Assembly (NCBI RefSeq): GCF_003721595.1
Contig: NZ_RJJR01000013.1
Location: 124,001-188,000, forward strand
Reading direction: 5' to 3'
Length of the DNA: 64,000 bases
From: Hanamia caeni
GTDB taxonomy: Bacteria > Bacteroidota > Bacteroidia > Chitinophagales > Chitinophagaceae
In this document: positions 24,679 through 32,191 of the stretch, piece by piece
Numbering within the stretch: the stretch's first letter is position 1
Layout: each line of letters opens with the position of its first letter
Made by a program: the position numbers and the translations under genes
The notes under the pieces: generated by a model
What the model saw: the letters and a program-made list of their open reading frames with translations, nothing else
Database searches by the model: none
What the model was told of the DNA's origin: nothing

Positions 24679-24752
24679 TCCTCCTTAGCTCAGTTGGTTA
24701 GAGCATCTGACTGTTAATCAGAGGGTCGCTGGTTCAAGTCCAGCAGGGGGAG
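24679..24752 (+). tRNA. tRNA-Asn (GTT)
   Basis: 74 nt. Acceptor TCCTCCT pairs with AGGGGGA, discriminator G. The D-loop has GGTTAGA, the anticodon stem CTGAC/.. encloses loop CTGTTAA with anticodon GTT, and the T-arm is CTGGTTCAAGTCCAG. CCA is not encoded (GCAGCC follows), so the CCA-adding enzyme is needed. Confidence 0.95.
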
Positions 24753-24762
24753 CAGCCATAGT

Positions 24763-24793
24763 AAAGGGTTTCAGAGAATGAAGCCCTTTTTTT
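24763..24793 (+). terminator. Rho-independent terminator after tRNA-Asn
   Basis: A 10-bp stem AAAGGGTTTC/GAAGCCCTTT (one G-U pair), loop AGAGAAT, then a T-run. Confidence 0.85.
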
Positions 24794-25018
24794 ATTTTTG
24801 TCAGCATACAAATCCAATTTAAACAGTTATTTTATCATTTAGACAAATTCTATAATCATCCCGAAGGTTTTCTCAAGCCTCTGATGCTAATTTCGTAATA
24901 CATTTTCCTGCAAAATATAGTCACCTTAATCGTTTCTTAGTATATGTTAGTTTTCAATTCCCGATTATTTCAAAAAAGCTATATTTACTTCTATATTCTT
25001 TATTCAATCACATCAAAA

Positions 25019-26395
25019 ATGAAAATAAAATTCTTTGTTATTGCCCTTGCCATTTTTCCTTTTCTTGCTTTTGTTCACCCGGGAATTCATGAAAATGATA
25101 ATGGATGGAAAAGCCTTTTTAATGGCAAAAACCTGGATGGATGGCACCAGCTTAACGGGCATGCAAAATATTCTGTTGAAAATGGGGAAATTGTCGGAAC
25201 AACCGTCCCTAATACGCCGAATTCTTTTTTAGTGACCAATGAAACTTACGGGGATTTCTTTTTGGATCTTGATCTGAAAGTGGATACTTCTATGAACTCC
25301 GGTATCCAAATCCGCAGTGAAAGTTCTGCAGATTACAATAACGGACGGGTACATGGATACCAGGTGGAGGTTGATCCGTCTAAAAGGGCCTGGAGTGGTG
25401 GCATTTATGACGAAGCGCGCCGGGGATGGCTTTATCCTTTAGAGTTAAATCCCAACGCAAAAAGTGCCTTCAAAAATGGCCAATGGAATCATTATCATAT
25501 CGAATGTGTTGGCAATATTATAAGAACATGGGTAAATGGCGTTACCGCCGCAAACCTGGTGGATGATATGACAAAAAAAGGATTTATAGCTTTGCAGGTT
25601 CACCAAATTCCGGATGCAAGTCATGCGGGTAAGCAAATCCGCTGGAAAAATATAAAAATTAAAACCAGCGATTTAAAACCAACTGCGTCCGATAAGATAT
25701 TTGTAATGAATCTCGTGCCCAACACTTTATCGGCGCAGGAAAAGAAAAACGGCGTTTCATTTCTTTGGGATGGAAAAACCAGCGAAGGATGGAGAGGAAT
25801 TGATAAAAAGAATTTTCCTGATTCAGGTTGGGTAATTAAAGATGGAGTTCTTACTGTGCTTGCTTCTAACGGGCGCCAGGAAGGAATGGGTGGTGACATT
25901 GTGACTGATAAACAATATGGCGCTTTTGATCTGCAATTTCAGTTTAAATTGACGCCGGCAGCCAACAGCGGTGTAAAGTATTTTGTAAAGGAAAGTTACG
26001 ACACACATGGCATGTCTGGCATTGGACTGGAATACCAGGTGCTCGATGATAAGCTTCACCCTGATGCAAAGCTTGGCCGGAATGGCGACCGCACCTTGTC
26101 GTCTTTATATGACTTAATACCCCGCAAAAATATTCCCGGTGCAATGAAACCCATTGGCGAATGGAATTGGGGGCGTATAGTTGTTTATCCTGACAATCAT
26201 GTAGAGCATTGGCTGAATGGTTATAAAATGCTGGAATACCAGCGAGGTTCTGATGAATTTAAACATCTTGTTGCGATTAGCAAATACAAAAACTGGAAGA
26301 ATTTTGGCCTTTGGGATGAAGGACATATCCTTTTGCAGGATCATGGCAATCAGGTTTCATATCGAAGTATCAAACTCAAAGAATTAAAGAAATAA
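25019..26395 (+). CDS. Exported tandem DUF1080 (3-keto-disaccharide hydrolase) protein
   Basis: 458 residues from ATG 25019, which begins a signal peptide (MKIKFFVIALAIFPFLAFVHP); the frame runs 25 residues further upstream without family match. Two DUF1080 domains: the first from GWKSLFNGKNLDGWHQLNG to about residue 218, the second from FLWDGKTSEGWRG to the end. Each has the concanavalin-like beta-sandwich pattern (NSGIQIRSES / NSGVKYFVKE; YQVEVD / YQVLDD; HWLNG). DUF1080 proteins act on 3-keto sugars and related glycosides. No transporter or dehydrogenase partner is adjacent. Confidence 0.87.
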   Translation: MKIKFFVIALAIFPFLAFVHPGIHENDNGWKSLFNGKNLDGWHQLNGHAKYSVENGEIVGTTVPNTPNSFLVTNETYGDFFLDLDLKVDTSMNSGIQIRSESSADYNNGRVHGYQVEVDPSKRAWSGGIYDEARRGWLYPLELNPNAKSAFKNGQWNHYHIECVGNIIRTWVNGVTAANLVDDMTKKGFIALQVHQIPDASHAGKQIRWKNIKIKTSDLKPTASDKIFVMNLVPNTLSAQEKKNGVSFLWDGKTSEGWRGIDKKNFPDSGWVIKDGVLTVLASNGRQEGMGGDIVTDKQYGAFDLQFQFKLTPAANSGVKYFVKESYDTHGMSGIGLEYQVLDDKLHPDAKLGRNGDRTLSSLYDLIPRKNIPGAMKPIGEWNWGRIVVYPDNHVEHWLNGYKMLEYQRGSDEFKHLVAISKYKNWKNFGLWDEGHILLQDHGNQVSYRSIKLKELKK

Positions 26396-26463
26396 TTCAA
26401 AAAAAAAATTGATTATTTACTCATTTACTGGTAGGCGCGATTACTGCGGTTTTTAAAATAATT

Positions 26464-27006
26464 TTATTGTTTGGGACTGGTAGTTACCGATCCGGCTCCA
26501 TTATTATTTTTTTCCCATGTGTTAAATTGGGGCGAACTGCTTCCGAGCCGTGTATCCATATATGGCGGTTCTGGTGGCGCTTTTGGCTTAGGCGTTACTT
26601 TTGGCGCAGGGGCTGTTGCTGTTACTACAGGAGGGGCAGTAACTGAAGAAGAAGAATTAAGTTTGGTGTCTGAAGGCTGCACGGTTACGGGTGTGCTGGT
26701 AACCGCCGGCCCGGCTTCTATTGACGGCATTTCTGTGACTTGCTCATTAGGAACTATTGATGGAGAAGGGCTTACCACCGTATTGTTGGTGGAAGGCTGC
26801 GTGGTTATTGCGGGCGATTGCTGCGACGGAAGTACCGGCGACGCAGGCGTCGTAACCTCGTTATTAATTTTCGGGGCTTCCTGTGGCCGTGGGTAATACT
26901 TATCCATCTTTGGATGAGCAGATTTTATGGTAGAATCCTGTCCAAAGCTTTCCAACGAAACTACAGTAAACAAGATGCCAAATAATAGAATAAGTTTTCG
27001 CGCCAT
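26464..27006 (-). CDS. Exported Pro/Thr/Ser-rich protein, unknown function
   Basis: 180 residues with signal peptide MARKLILLFGILFTVVSLESFGQ. Residues about 40-150 are low-complexity Pro, Thr, Ser, Val and Ala, likely disordered or O-glycosylated. The C-terminal 30 residues (PPYMDTRLGSSSPQFNTWEKNNNG) are less repetitive and could be a conserved tail. I prefer this strand: the opposite-strand frame over the same bases is its mirror, rich in Gly and Val, with no start or context support. Confidence 0.6.
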   Translation of the reverse strand: MARKLILLFGILFTVVSLESFGQDSTIKSAHPKMDKYYPRPQEAPKINNEVTTPASPVLPSQQSPAITTQPSTNNTVVSPSPSIVPNEQVTEMPSIEAGPAVTSTPVTVQPSDTKLNSSSSVTAPPVVTATAPAPKVTPKPKAPPEPPYMDTRLGSSSPQFNTWEKNNNGAGSVTTSPKQ

Positions 27007-27176
27007 GAAATTGTTTTCTTAAAGTTATTTATATTAATTCAACAAAATCCTGTTACTATAGGTCAAACAATAAATTTAATTAACCTTTAAACAAACTTTT
27101 AGATTTTGATAATTTAAAAGAAGACTTTTTTAAAAGAATCGGTGCAGATTATTAACAATCCAAAGCGCTCTTATAC

Positions 27177-27207
27177 AAAAAAGCCCTTAATTTTTAATTG
27201 AAGGGCT
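27177..27207 (-). terminator. Rho-independent terminator of uspA-like gene
   Basis: On the minus strand: AGCCCTT ... AAGGGCT stem with a 12-nt A/T loop, then T6. It lies about 80 nt beyond the stop at 27289. Confidence 0.8.
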
Positions 27208-27288
27208 GTAATTCACGGTTTCTTAGGTTTTTAAAGGGATAAAGTTTTCGGTGTTAGTTAGATAAGAAATAAAATAGTCCGCTATTTA

Positions 27289-28119
27289 TTAGTTTACTGA
27301 CTGTTTTGCCGGAAACACTAACAATGGGATTAAAGTTTGGTAGCACATATTTTTAGTGTGAATTGTCCCGAATGTTCTTTTTAAAAATGAATGCTTTTGT
27401 GCCACCATGGCCAACATATTGGATGGGTTTAGTTTCAGATATTCTTCAATTCCCTTTTCAAGCTTATCGCTTTCATAGCTTTCAAAGCGGTGATGGAATT
27501 TTGCAAAAGACAAGTCTGCCTCTGTTTTGCCTATCGTATTTTCAACTTCCACCAATTGCCTGTTCTTTTGTACGTTCAGCACATTGATATTGGAGTCGTA
27601 CTTTTCAGCAAACCCATCTAAAATCGAATAATCTGCGTGGCTCATTACAAATTCACTGGCGAATGTAATTTGCCGTATGGGCTCAAATTTGGCTTTTTTC
27701 GGAATAACTAAAACGGGAATGTCTGATTTTCGTATCAGCATAGTAGTTGTGCTTCCAAACTTTGAATTGCTTTTTCCCTTTCCCTTCATTCCCATCACCA
27801 CTATATCTGCCCGTTTTGAGGCGCTGAATTCCTCTATTACTTCGGTTGGCAACCCCTTTCGCAGGTAAGCTTCTACTATTATGTGGTATTTTTCAGATAA
27901 CCTGAGTATTTCGTTTTTCATCAGCTTTTTATTATTTTCCGACAATTCGGCCTCTGTTATAAGATAAGCTGTGGCTGAAATATCTTCTATAACCACCCTC
28001 GGCGCCACCACATTTAATAGAATTAATTTCGCCTGGAAATCCTGTGCTAATGCGGCGGCATATTCCACGGCATTTGTGGAAGCATCAGAAAAATCTGTGG
28101 GAACAAGTATATTTTTCAT
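27289..28119 (-). CDS. Universal stress protein, two UspA domains
   Basis: 276 residues, two tandem Usp domains. The first (about 1-145) keeps the ATP-binding motif G-x2-G-x9-GS/T (GMKGKGKSNSKFGSTTTML) and ends VLVIPKKAK. The second (about 150-276) starts QITFASEFVMSHADYSILD and lacks a clear nucleotide motif. Start KNILVPTDFSDASTNAVEYAAAL is typical. Such proteins are induced by starvation or oxygen/redox stress; the regulator here is not visible. Confidence 0.9.
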   Translation of the reverse strand: MKNILVPTDFSDASTNAVEYAAALAQDFQAKLILLNVVAPRVVIEDISATAYLITEAELSENNKKLMKNEILRLSEKYHIIVEAYLRKGLPTEVIEEFSASKRADIVVMGMKGKGKSNSKFGSTTTMLIRKSDIPVLVIPKKAKFEPIRQITFASEFVMSHADYSILDGFAEKYDSNINVLNVQKNRQLVEVENTIGKTEADLSFAKFHHRFESYESDKLEKGIEEYLKLNPSNMLAMVAQKHSFLKRTFGTIHTKNMCYQTLIPLLVFPAKQSVN

Positions 28120-28284
28120 AACACATTTTTGTTTTATTTCGTACTAAATGGGATAAAATTATTTTAGGAAAGCCATCTTTAGATTGAGCGACATCATTTC
28201 AAAAAATGATTTTTATCACCTAATGATTAAGAAAAATAAAAACCGGCCCTGTTTATTGCTTTACTATCATAGTTTAAAACATTG

Positions 28285-28305
28285 CGCCGCGTTTGGCGGC
28301 GTTTT
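28285..28305 (+). terminator. Orphan terminator-like hairpin upstream of the patatin gene
   Basis: A 6-bp all-GC stem CGCCGC/GCGGCG, loop GTTTG, followed by TTTT. No plus-strand gene ends nearby (the closest stops at 26395), so it could be an attenuator in the leader of the patatin gene or the end of an unannotated small RNA. Confidence 0.4.
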
Positions 28306-28374
28306 GAGAGGGAAAGATAATTGAATGACCAACTGAGCAGCTAATTGAAAACTATTTATAATTTTATTTAAAAA

Positions 28375-29145
28375 ATGAATAAAATCGGATTGGTTTTGAG
28401 TGGAGGAGGGGTAAGGGGGTTTGCACACCTGGGACTTTTGAAAGTTTTAGATGAATTGCGCATCCGGCCAGCAGTAATATCAGGCGTTAGCTCGGGGGCC
28501 ATTTTTGGAGCATTATATTCTTATGGCTATTCGCCTGATCAGATTTTGTCCTTAGCGAAAAAGAATTCTTATTTCGGCGTTTCTAATTTTTTGTGGAGAA
28601 AAGAAGGCTTGTTTTCCATGCAGCCCATTCGGAAAATTTTGTTAGATCTGATTCCTGAAAATTCTTTCGATGCCTTAAAAATTCCTTTATATATAAATGC
28701 TACAGATATTTTGCATAACAAAACCATTTATTTTTCATCTGGAGAATTGATTTACCCGATTGTAGCTTCTGCTTCTTTTCCTGTGTTATTTCAAGCGATA
28801 CCTATTGAAAACAGCAAATTTGTAGACGGCGGTCTGCTCGATAATTTCCCAATAGAACCGCTCGTAGATCATTGCGATAAAATTATCGGTTCCCATGTAA
28901 ACAGGCTGGGTTCCATTGGTGAAAAAAATATAAAATTTTCTAAAACGCAAATGATCGAACGGTGCTTTCAACTGGCAATTGCTAATTCAGTGTATTCCAA
29001 AGTATATAAATGTGATGTATTTGTTGAGCCTGCATTAAACGGCTTTGGCTTATTCAAAATGCGCAATATGGAAAGGATTTTTGAGATTGGTTATCATGCG
29101 GCTTTGGAGCAGAAACCAAATATTGAAAGATTATTGGAAATTTGA
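28375..29145 (+). CDS. Patatin-like phospholipase
   Basis: 256 residues. Oxyanion motif SGGGVRGFAHLG, nucleophile elbow GVSSG (Ser of GxSxG), catalytic Asp in FVDGGLLDNFP. Together this is the Ser-Asp dyad of RssA/YchK-type patatin hydrolases. No signal peptide and no TM segment, so probably cytoplasmic or membrane-associated. Single gene, with its own terminator. Confidence 0.9.
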   Translation: MNKIGLVLSGGGVRGFAHLGLLKVLDELRIRPAVISGVSSGAIFGALYSYGYSPDQILSLAKKNSYFGVSNFLWRKEGLFSMQPIRKILLDLIPENSFDALKIPLYINATDILHNKTIYFSSGELIYPIVASASFPVLFQAIPIENSKFVDGGLLDNFPIEPLVDHCDKIIGSHVNRLGSIGEKNIKFSKTQMIERCFQLAIANSVYSKVYKCDVFVEPALNGFGLFKMRNMERIFEIGYHAALEQKPNIERLLEI

Positions 29146-29181
29146 AGGCTTCCTGCTCTTAACTATTTTCAGGAAAATAAA

Positions 29182-29202
29182 AAAGCCGGAAGGCCCGGCT
29201 TT
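29182..29202. terminator. Bidirectional terminator between patatin gene and atpH
   Basis: AAAGCCGG/CCGGCTTT stem with loop AAGGC, A-tract before and T/A-tract after. It sits between convergent stops (29145 and 29230) and can end both transcripts. It shows the atp unit stops after atpH. Confidence 0.8.
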
Positions 29203-29229
29203 AAAAAGTAAATCACTTTGAAATTTTGC

Positions 29230-29793
29230 TTATCTCAGTTTGTGGAGATATTCATTGTCCGCAAATTGCTTGGACAAATCTTTAAGATTGCGTAACACGC
29301 TTTTGTCAATTAATTTTCCTTCCATTTGCAGGATAAATCCGCCGATAATTTTTTCGTCTACTTTATTTTCAAGCTGGATGTTATCGAACGAAGTGCTGGC
29401 CCTGATTTTAGAAACAAAACTTTCTTTCAATTCATTGCTTGCCGGAGAGGCTGTAGTAAGTTGGGCAATATGAATTCCGGTTATCACATTGTATTGTTCG
29501 ATAAATGAATGAATAATTCCGGGCAAATTCGGCTCCCTCCCTTTGTTACAAATCAATTTCAAAAACGTATCTGTCACTTTTGAAACGTTGCCGCTGGTTA
29601 TTGCATTTATGATTTTGTATTTTTTGTCGGGATTAATGATAGGGCTTTCGAGCATGAGCACAAAATCACGGTTTCTATCAACAACAGACTTCAAAAAAGA
29701 TACATCCTGGTGTACCTCTTCCAGCTTATTATATTGCATGGCAATATCAATAAGGCTTTTGGCGTACCGTTGTGCTAAACGTGGATTATTCAT
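29230..29793 (-). CDS. atpH: ATP synthase F1 subunit delta
   Basis: 187 residues. Delta connects the F1 head to the b stalk. N-terminal domain NPRLAQRYAKSLIDIAMQYNKLEEV; C-terminal GGFILQMEGKLIDKSVLRNLKDLSKQF. Last gene of atpB-E-F-H; the usual downstream atpA is absent. Confidence 0.93.
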   Translation of the reverse strand: MNNPRLAQRYAKSLIDIAMQYNKLEEVHQDVSFLKSVVDRNRDFVLMLESPIINPDKKYKIINAITSGNVSKVTDTFLKLICNKGREPNLPGIIHSFIEQYNVITGIHIAQLTTASPASNELKESFVSKIRASTSFDNIQLENKVDEKIIGGFILQMEGKLIDKSVLRNLKDLSKQFADNEYLHKLR

Positions 29794-29803
29794 TTTTATT
29801 AAA

Positions 29804-30298
29804 TTAATTTAATTCAATATTCTGAGCCAATTGCTGAATATATTTTTCCTGTTCTTCCTTGTTGCTTAATTCGCGACGCAGCACTTTTTCACTTACTTCG
29901 AGCACCAAATTGCCTACCTGGTTTTTAAGGTCTACAATAGCGGCCATCTTTTGCTGATTGATTACGCTTTGAGCGTCTGCTACTATTTTGTTGGTTTCGC
30001 TACGCGCCTGCTCTTTTGCGTCCTGGATCATTTTGTCCCTCATTTCCTTTGCTTCTCTCATCATCTGGCTTCTTTCTTCGCGTGCCTTTGCCAGCAACGC
30101 TTCATTTTCGCTATGCATCTTTTCCATTTCTTTTCGCATATTTTCAGCAGAAAGAATTGAATCAGAAATATTTTTTTCCCTGTCATTCAAAGATTTCAGA
30201 ATAGGTTTCCAGGCATATTTTCCCAGGATGTAAAGCACAATAATAAAAGCTAATAAAGTCCAGAGAATGAGCCCAAGATGAGGAGATAAAAGTTCCAT
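29804..30298 (-). CDS. atpF: ATP synthase F0 subunit b
   Basis: 164 residues. One N-terminal TM helix (LGLILWTLLAFIIVLYILGKYAWKPI), then a long charged alpha-helix forming the stator stalk. 10 nt before atpH. Confidence 0.95.
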   Translation of the reverse strand: MELLSPHLGLILWTLLAFIIVLYILGKYAWKPILKSLNDREKNISDSILSAENMRKEMEKMHSENEALLAKAREERSQMMREAKEMRDKMIQDAKEQARSETNKIVADAQSVINQQKMAAIVDLKNQVGNLVLEVSEKVLRRELSNKEEQEKYIQQLAQNIELN

Positions 30299-30385
30299 AA
30301 TTATGGTTTAAATAAATTAAATGAATTCCAAAATTAAAAATACTGCATCCTCCGCCCTGTGCTTTGGATGCAGTAAGATTTGCGC

Positions 30386-30637
30386 TTAGGCTGTTTTTAA
30401 AACGGCCAATAACCCGGCGATAACCGCAAAAAGGGCAACCCCTTCTACCAATGCAGCCGCCAAAATCATGTTAGCACGAATTTCGTTGGAGGCTTCCGGC
30501 TGGCGCGCAATTCCTTCTACTGCGCCTTTACCTATCTGGCCAATACCGATACCTGCTCCGATAGCAGCTAAACCAGCGCCGATAGCACCGCCAAGATGAG
30601 AATATCCAACTTCAAATAACACGGTCATTAGTGACAT
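30386..30637 (-). CDS. atpE: ATP synthase F0 subunit c
   Basis: 83 residues, two TM helices joined by the polar RQPE loop (GIARQPEA). Gly-rich first helix; ion-carrying Glu in the second (AAALVEGVALFAV). The residues around the Glu give no clear sodium signature, so proton coupling is likelier. Confidence 0.95.
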   Translation of the reverse strand: MSLMTVLFEVGYSHLGGAIGAGLAAIGAGIGIGQIGKGAVEGIARQPEASNEIRANMILAAALVEGVALFAVIAGLLAVLKTA

Positions 30638-30667
30638 AAATCTGGGTTTTGATATGAATAAAAATCT

Positions 30668-31759
30668 TTATAAAAATGCATGATCGTTTTTGGCTACGTC
30701 GTGGTCACTTCCTTCAAAGCCTTGTCCGATGAAAATAGCGGTAAGCACCGTGAAAATAAATGCCTGGATAAAAGCAACCAATATTTCAATGAAGTAATCA
30801 AATACAACGAACAATATGGAAAAAGGAGAAAATCCAAAACCGGCAACTTTACTCATTTCGCCAAAAATAAAAATGAGCGAAATGAAAGCCAGGATAACAA
30901 TATGACCCGCCACCATATTCGCAAAAAGACGAATAATCAGAGCGCCCGGTTTAATTACAAATAAGCCAAACAGTTCTACCGGAACCAGAATAACCTTTAC
31001 TAAAAATGGAACATCAGGCGGCCAAATAATATGCTTCCAGAAGTGTGGGGTTGTACTGAAAAGTATTACTACAAGAGAAATAAGGCCAAGTATGAGCGTG
31101 AAAGCGATATTGCCTGCTACGTTCGCGGCGCCTGGTATCATCCCAAAAATAGCATTAATGAGAATGAAGAAAAACACTGTAAGTAGATAGGGCATATATC
31201 TCTCCCATCTTGATCCGAGGTTTGCCTTTCCGACATTGTCGCGTATAAAGATAATAATCGGTTCCAGGAATCCCTGTGCTCCCGATGGTGCTGAAACTAC
31301 GCCATGCCCCTTCTTATATTTGTTACCGATTTTAACCATCACAATCGTAAAGATGGCCAAGGCAAATATCGTTTGAACTACATTTCTTGTTAAGGAAAAA
31401 TCATATACAGTAGTGCCTTCATCTACGGGCACAATTTTATTTCCTCCCTCCAGTTTATAGCCATCATAGCTTTCGTCATGATTGTGGCCAAATCGTTTAG
31501 ATGAAAATACTGATAGCCCTTTTTGAGGAGAATACAGAATTACAGGTAAATAAATGGAAGCATGAAAATCGCCAATAGAAAAAAAGTGAAATTCATAAGC
31601 GTCCTGAACATGATTGAGTATGGACGTGGTGGGATCAAATTTTTCTTCAGCGTTCTTGTGTTCTTCATGGGTTTCCTGGGCATAAGTATTTTGCGAAAAT
31701 ACGCCAAAAAACAGGCTGAAAACCGCTACCATCAAAGATTTCATGAATTTTGAACCCAT
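30668..31759 (-). CDS. atpB: ATP synthase F0 subunit a
   Basis: 363 residues from ATG 31759; ATG 31744 (MKSLMVAVF) is an alternative start directly at a signal-like helix ending TYAQ. A hydrophilic N-terminal region of about 100 residues precedes the membrane domain, longer than in E. coli and typical for Bacteroidota. The membrane part has LIIRLFANMVAGHIV with the essential Arg of the proton channel, and ends in FIQAFIFTVLTAIFIGQ. First gene of the unit. The frame further upstream (to 31822) crosses the promoter and is rejected. Confidence 0.93.
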   Translation of the reverse strand: MGSKFMKSLMVAVFSLFFGVFSQNTYAQETHEEHKNAEEKFDPTTSILNHVQDAYEFHFFSIGDFHASIYLPVILYSPQKGLSVFSSKRFGHNHDESYDGYKLEGGNKIVPVDEGTTVYDFSLTRNVVQTIFALAIFTIVMVKIGNKYKKGHGVVSAPSGAQGFLEPIIIFIRDNVGKANLGSRWERYMPYLLTVFFFILINAIFGMIPGAANVAGNIAFTLILGLISLVVILFSTTPHFWKHIIWPPDVPFLVKVILVPVELFGLFVIKPGALIIRLFANMVAGHIVILAFISLIFIFGEMSKVAGFGFSPFSILFVVFDYFIEILVAFIQAFIFTVLTAIFIGQGFEGSDHDVAKNDHAFL

Positions 31760-31778
31760 ACTTCTTCTGAATTTTGCG

Positions 31779-31786
31779 CAAAGATA
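31779..31786 (-). promoter_or_regulatory. -7 promoter element TATCTTTG of atpBEFH
   Basis: A full TAnnTTTG match, 19 nt before the atpB ATG at 31759. It argues for the start at 31759 or 31744 and against the longer frame. Confidence 0.6.
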
Positions 31787-31905
31787 AGGTTTGATTGATG
31801 AATGCCATATTAAATAGGGCATATTTTTTATTAAAAAATCCCTTAAACATACATGAAAGAATCCACGAAAATGATTCTTTCAATTTTCAACGCGTGGGAA
31901 CAATG

Positions 31906-31913
31906 TACCTTTG
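31906..31913 (+). promoter_or_regulatory. -7 promoter element TACCTTTG of yidD
   Basis: A full TAnnTTTG match ending 4 nt before the yidD ATG at 31918, again pointing to a leaderless transcript. Confidence 0.6.
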
Positions 31914-31917
31914 TGAG

Positions 31918-32148
31918 ATGAAATCAGTGAAGCAAATATTCGCTTTTCCCTTTATAGCGCTCATAAAAATATATCAACTGGTTATTTCTCCGTGGCTGGG
32001 GCCTTCATGCCGCTACACGCCTACGTGCTCTCAATACAGCCTTGAAGCTTTTAAGAAATATGGACCGATAAAAGGCGGCTGGCTTTCCATCAAAAGGATA
32101 GCACGGTGCCATCCCTGGGGTGGACATGGCCATGATCCTGTACCGTAG
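31918..32148 (+). CDS. yidD: Membrane protein insertion efficiency factor YidD
   Basis: 76 residues. Short amphipathic protein that helps YidC insert membrane proteins. The signature ISPWLGPSCRYTPTCSQYSLEAFKKYGPIKGGWLSIKRIARCHPWGGHGHDPVP is complete, including the Cys pair. The upstream frame (to 31795) has no family support and would cross the promoter, so ATG 31918 is chosen. It is divergent from the atp operon; the usual partners rnpA/yidC are not adjacent. Confidence 0.95.
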   Translation: MKSVKQIFAFPFIALIKIYQLVISPWLGPSCRYTPTCSQYSLEAFKKYGPIKGGWLSIKRIARCHPWGGHGHDPVP

Positions 32149-32191
32149 GCAGAATAAAAAACGGATTTTATTTATCTGTGTGCTGTAAATA

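Noticed and set aside
26471..26896. 141-residue plus-strand open frame across the Pro/Thr-rich gene
   Set aside because: Mirror of a low-complexity gene: Gly/Val-rich, no promoter, start or recognisable fold.
31760..31822. Upstream extension of AtpB
   Set aside because: Crosses the TATCTTTG promoter box; not supported by the family.
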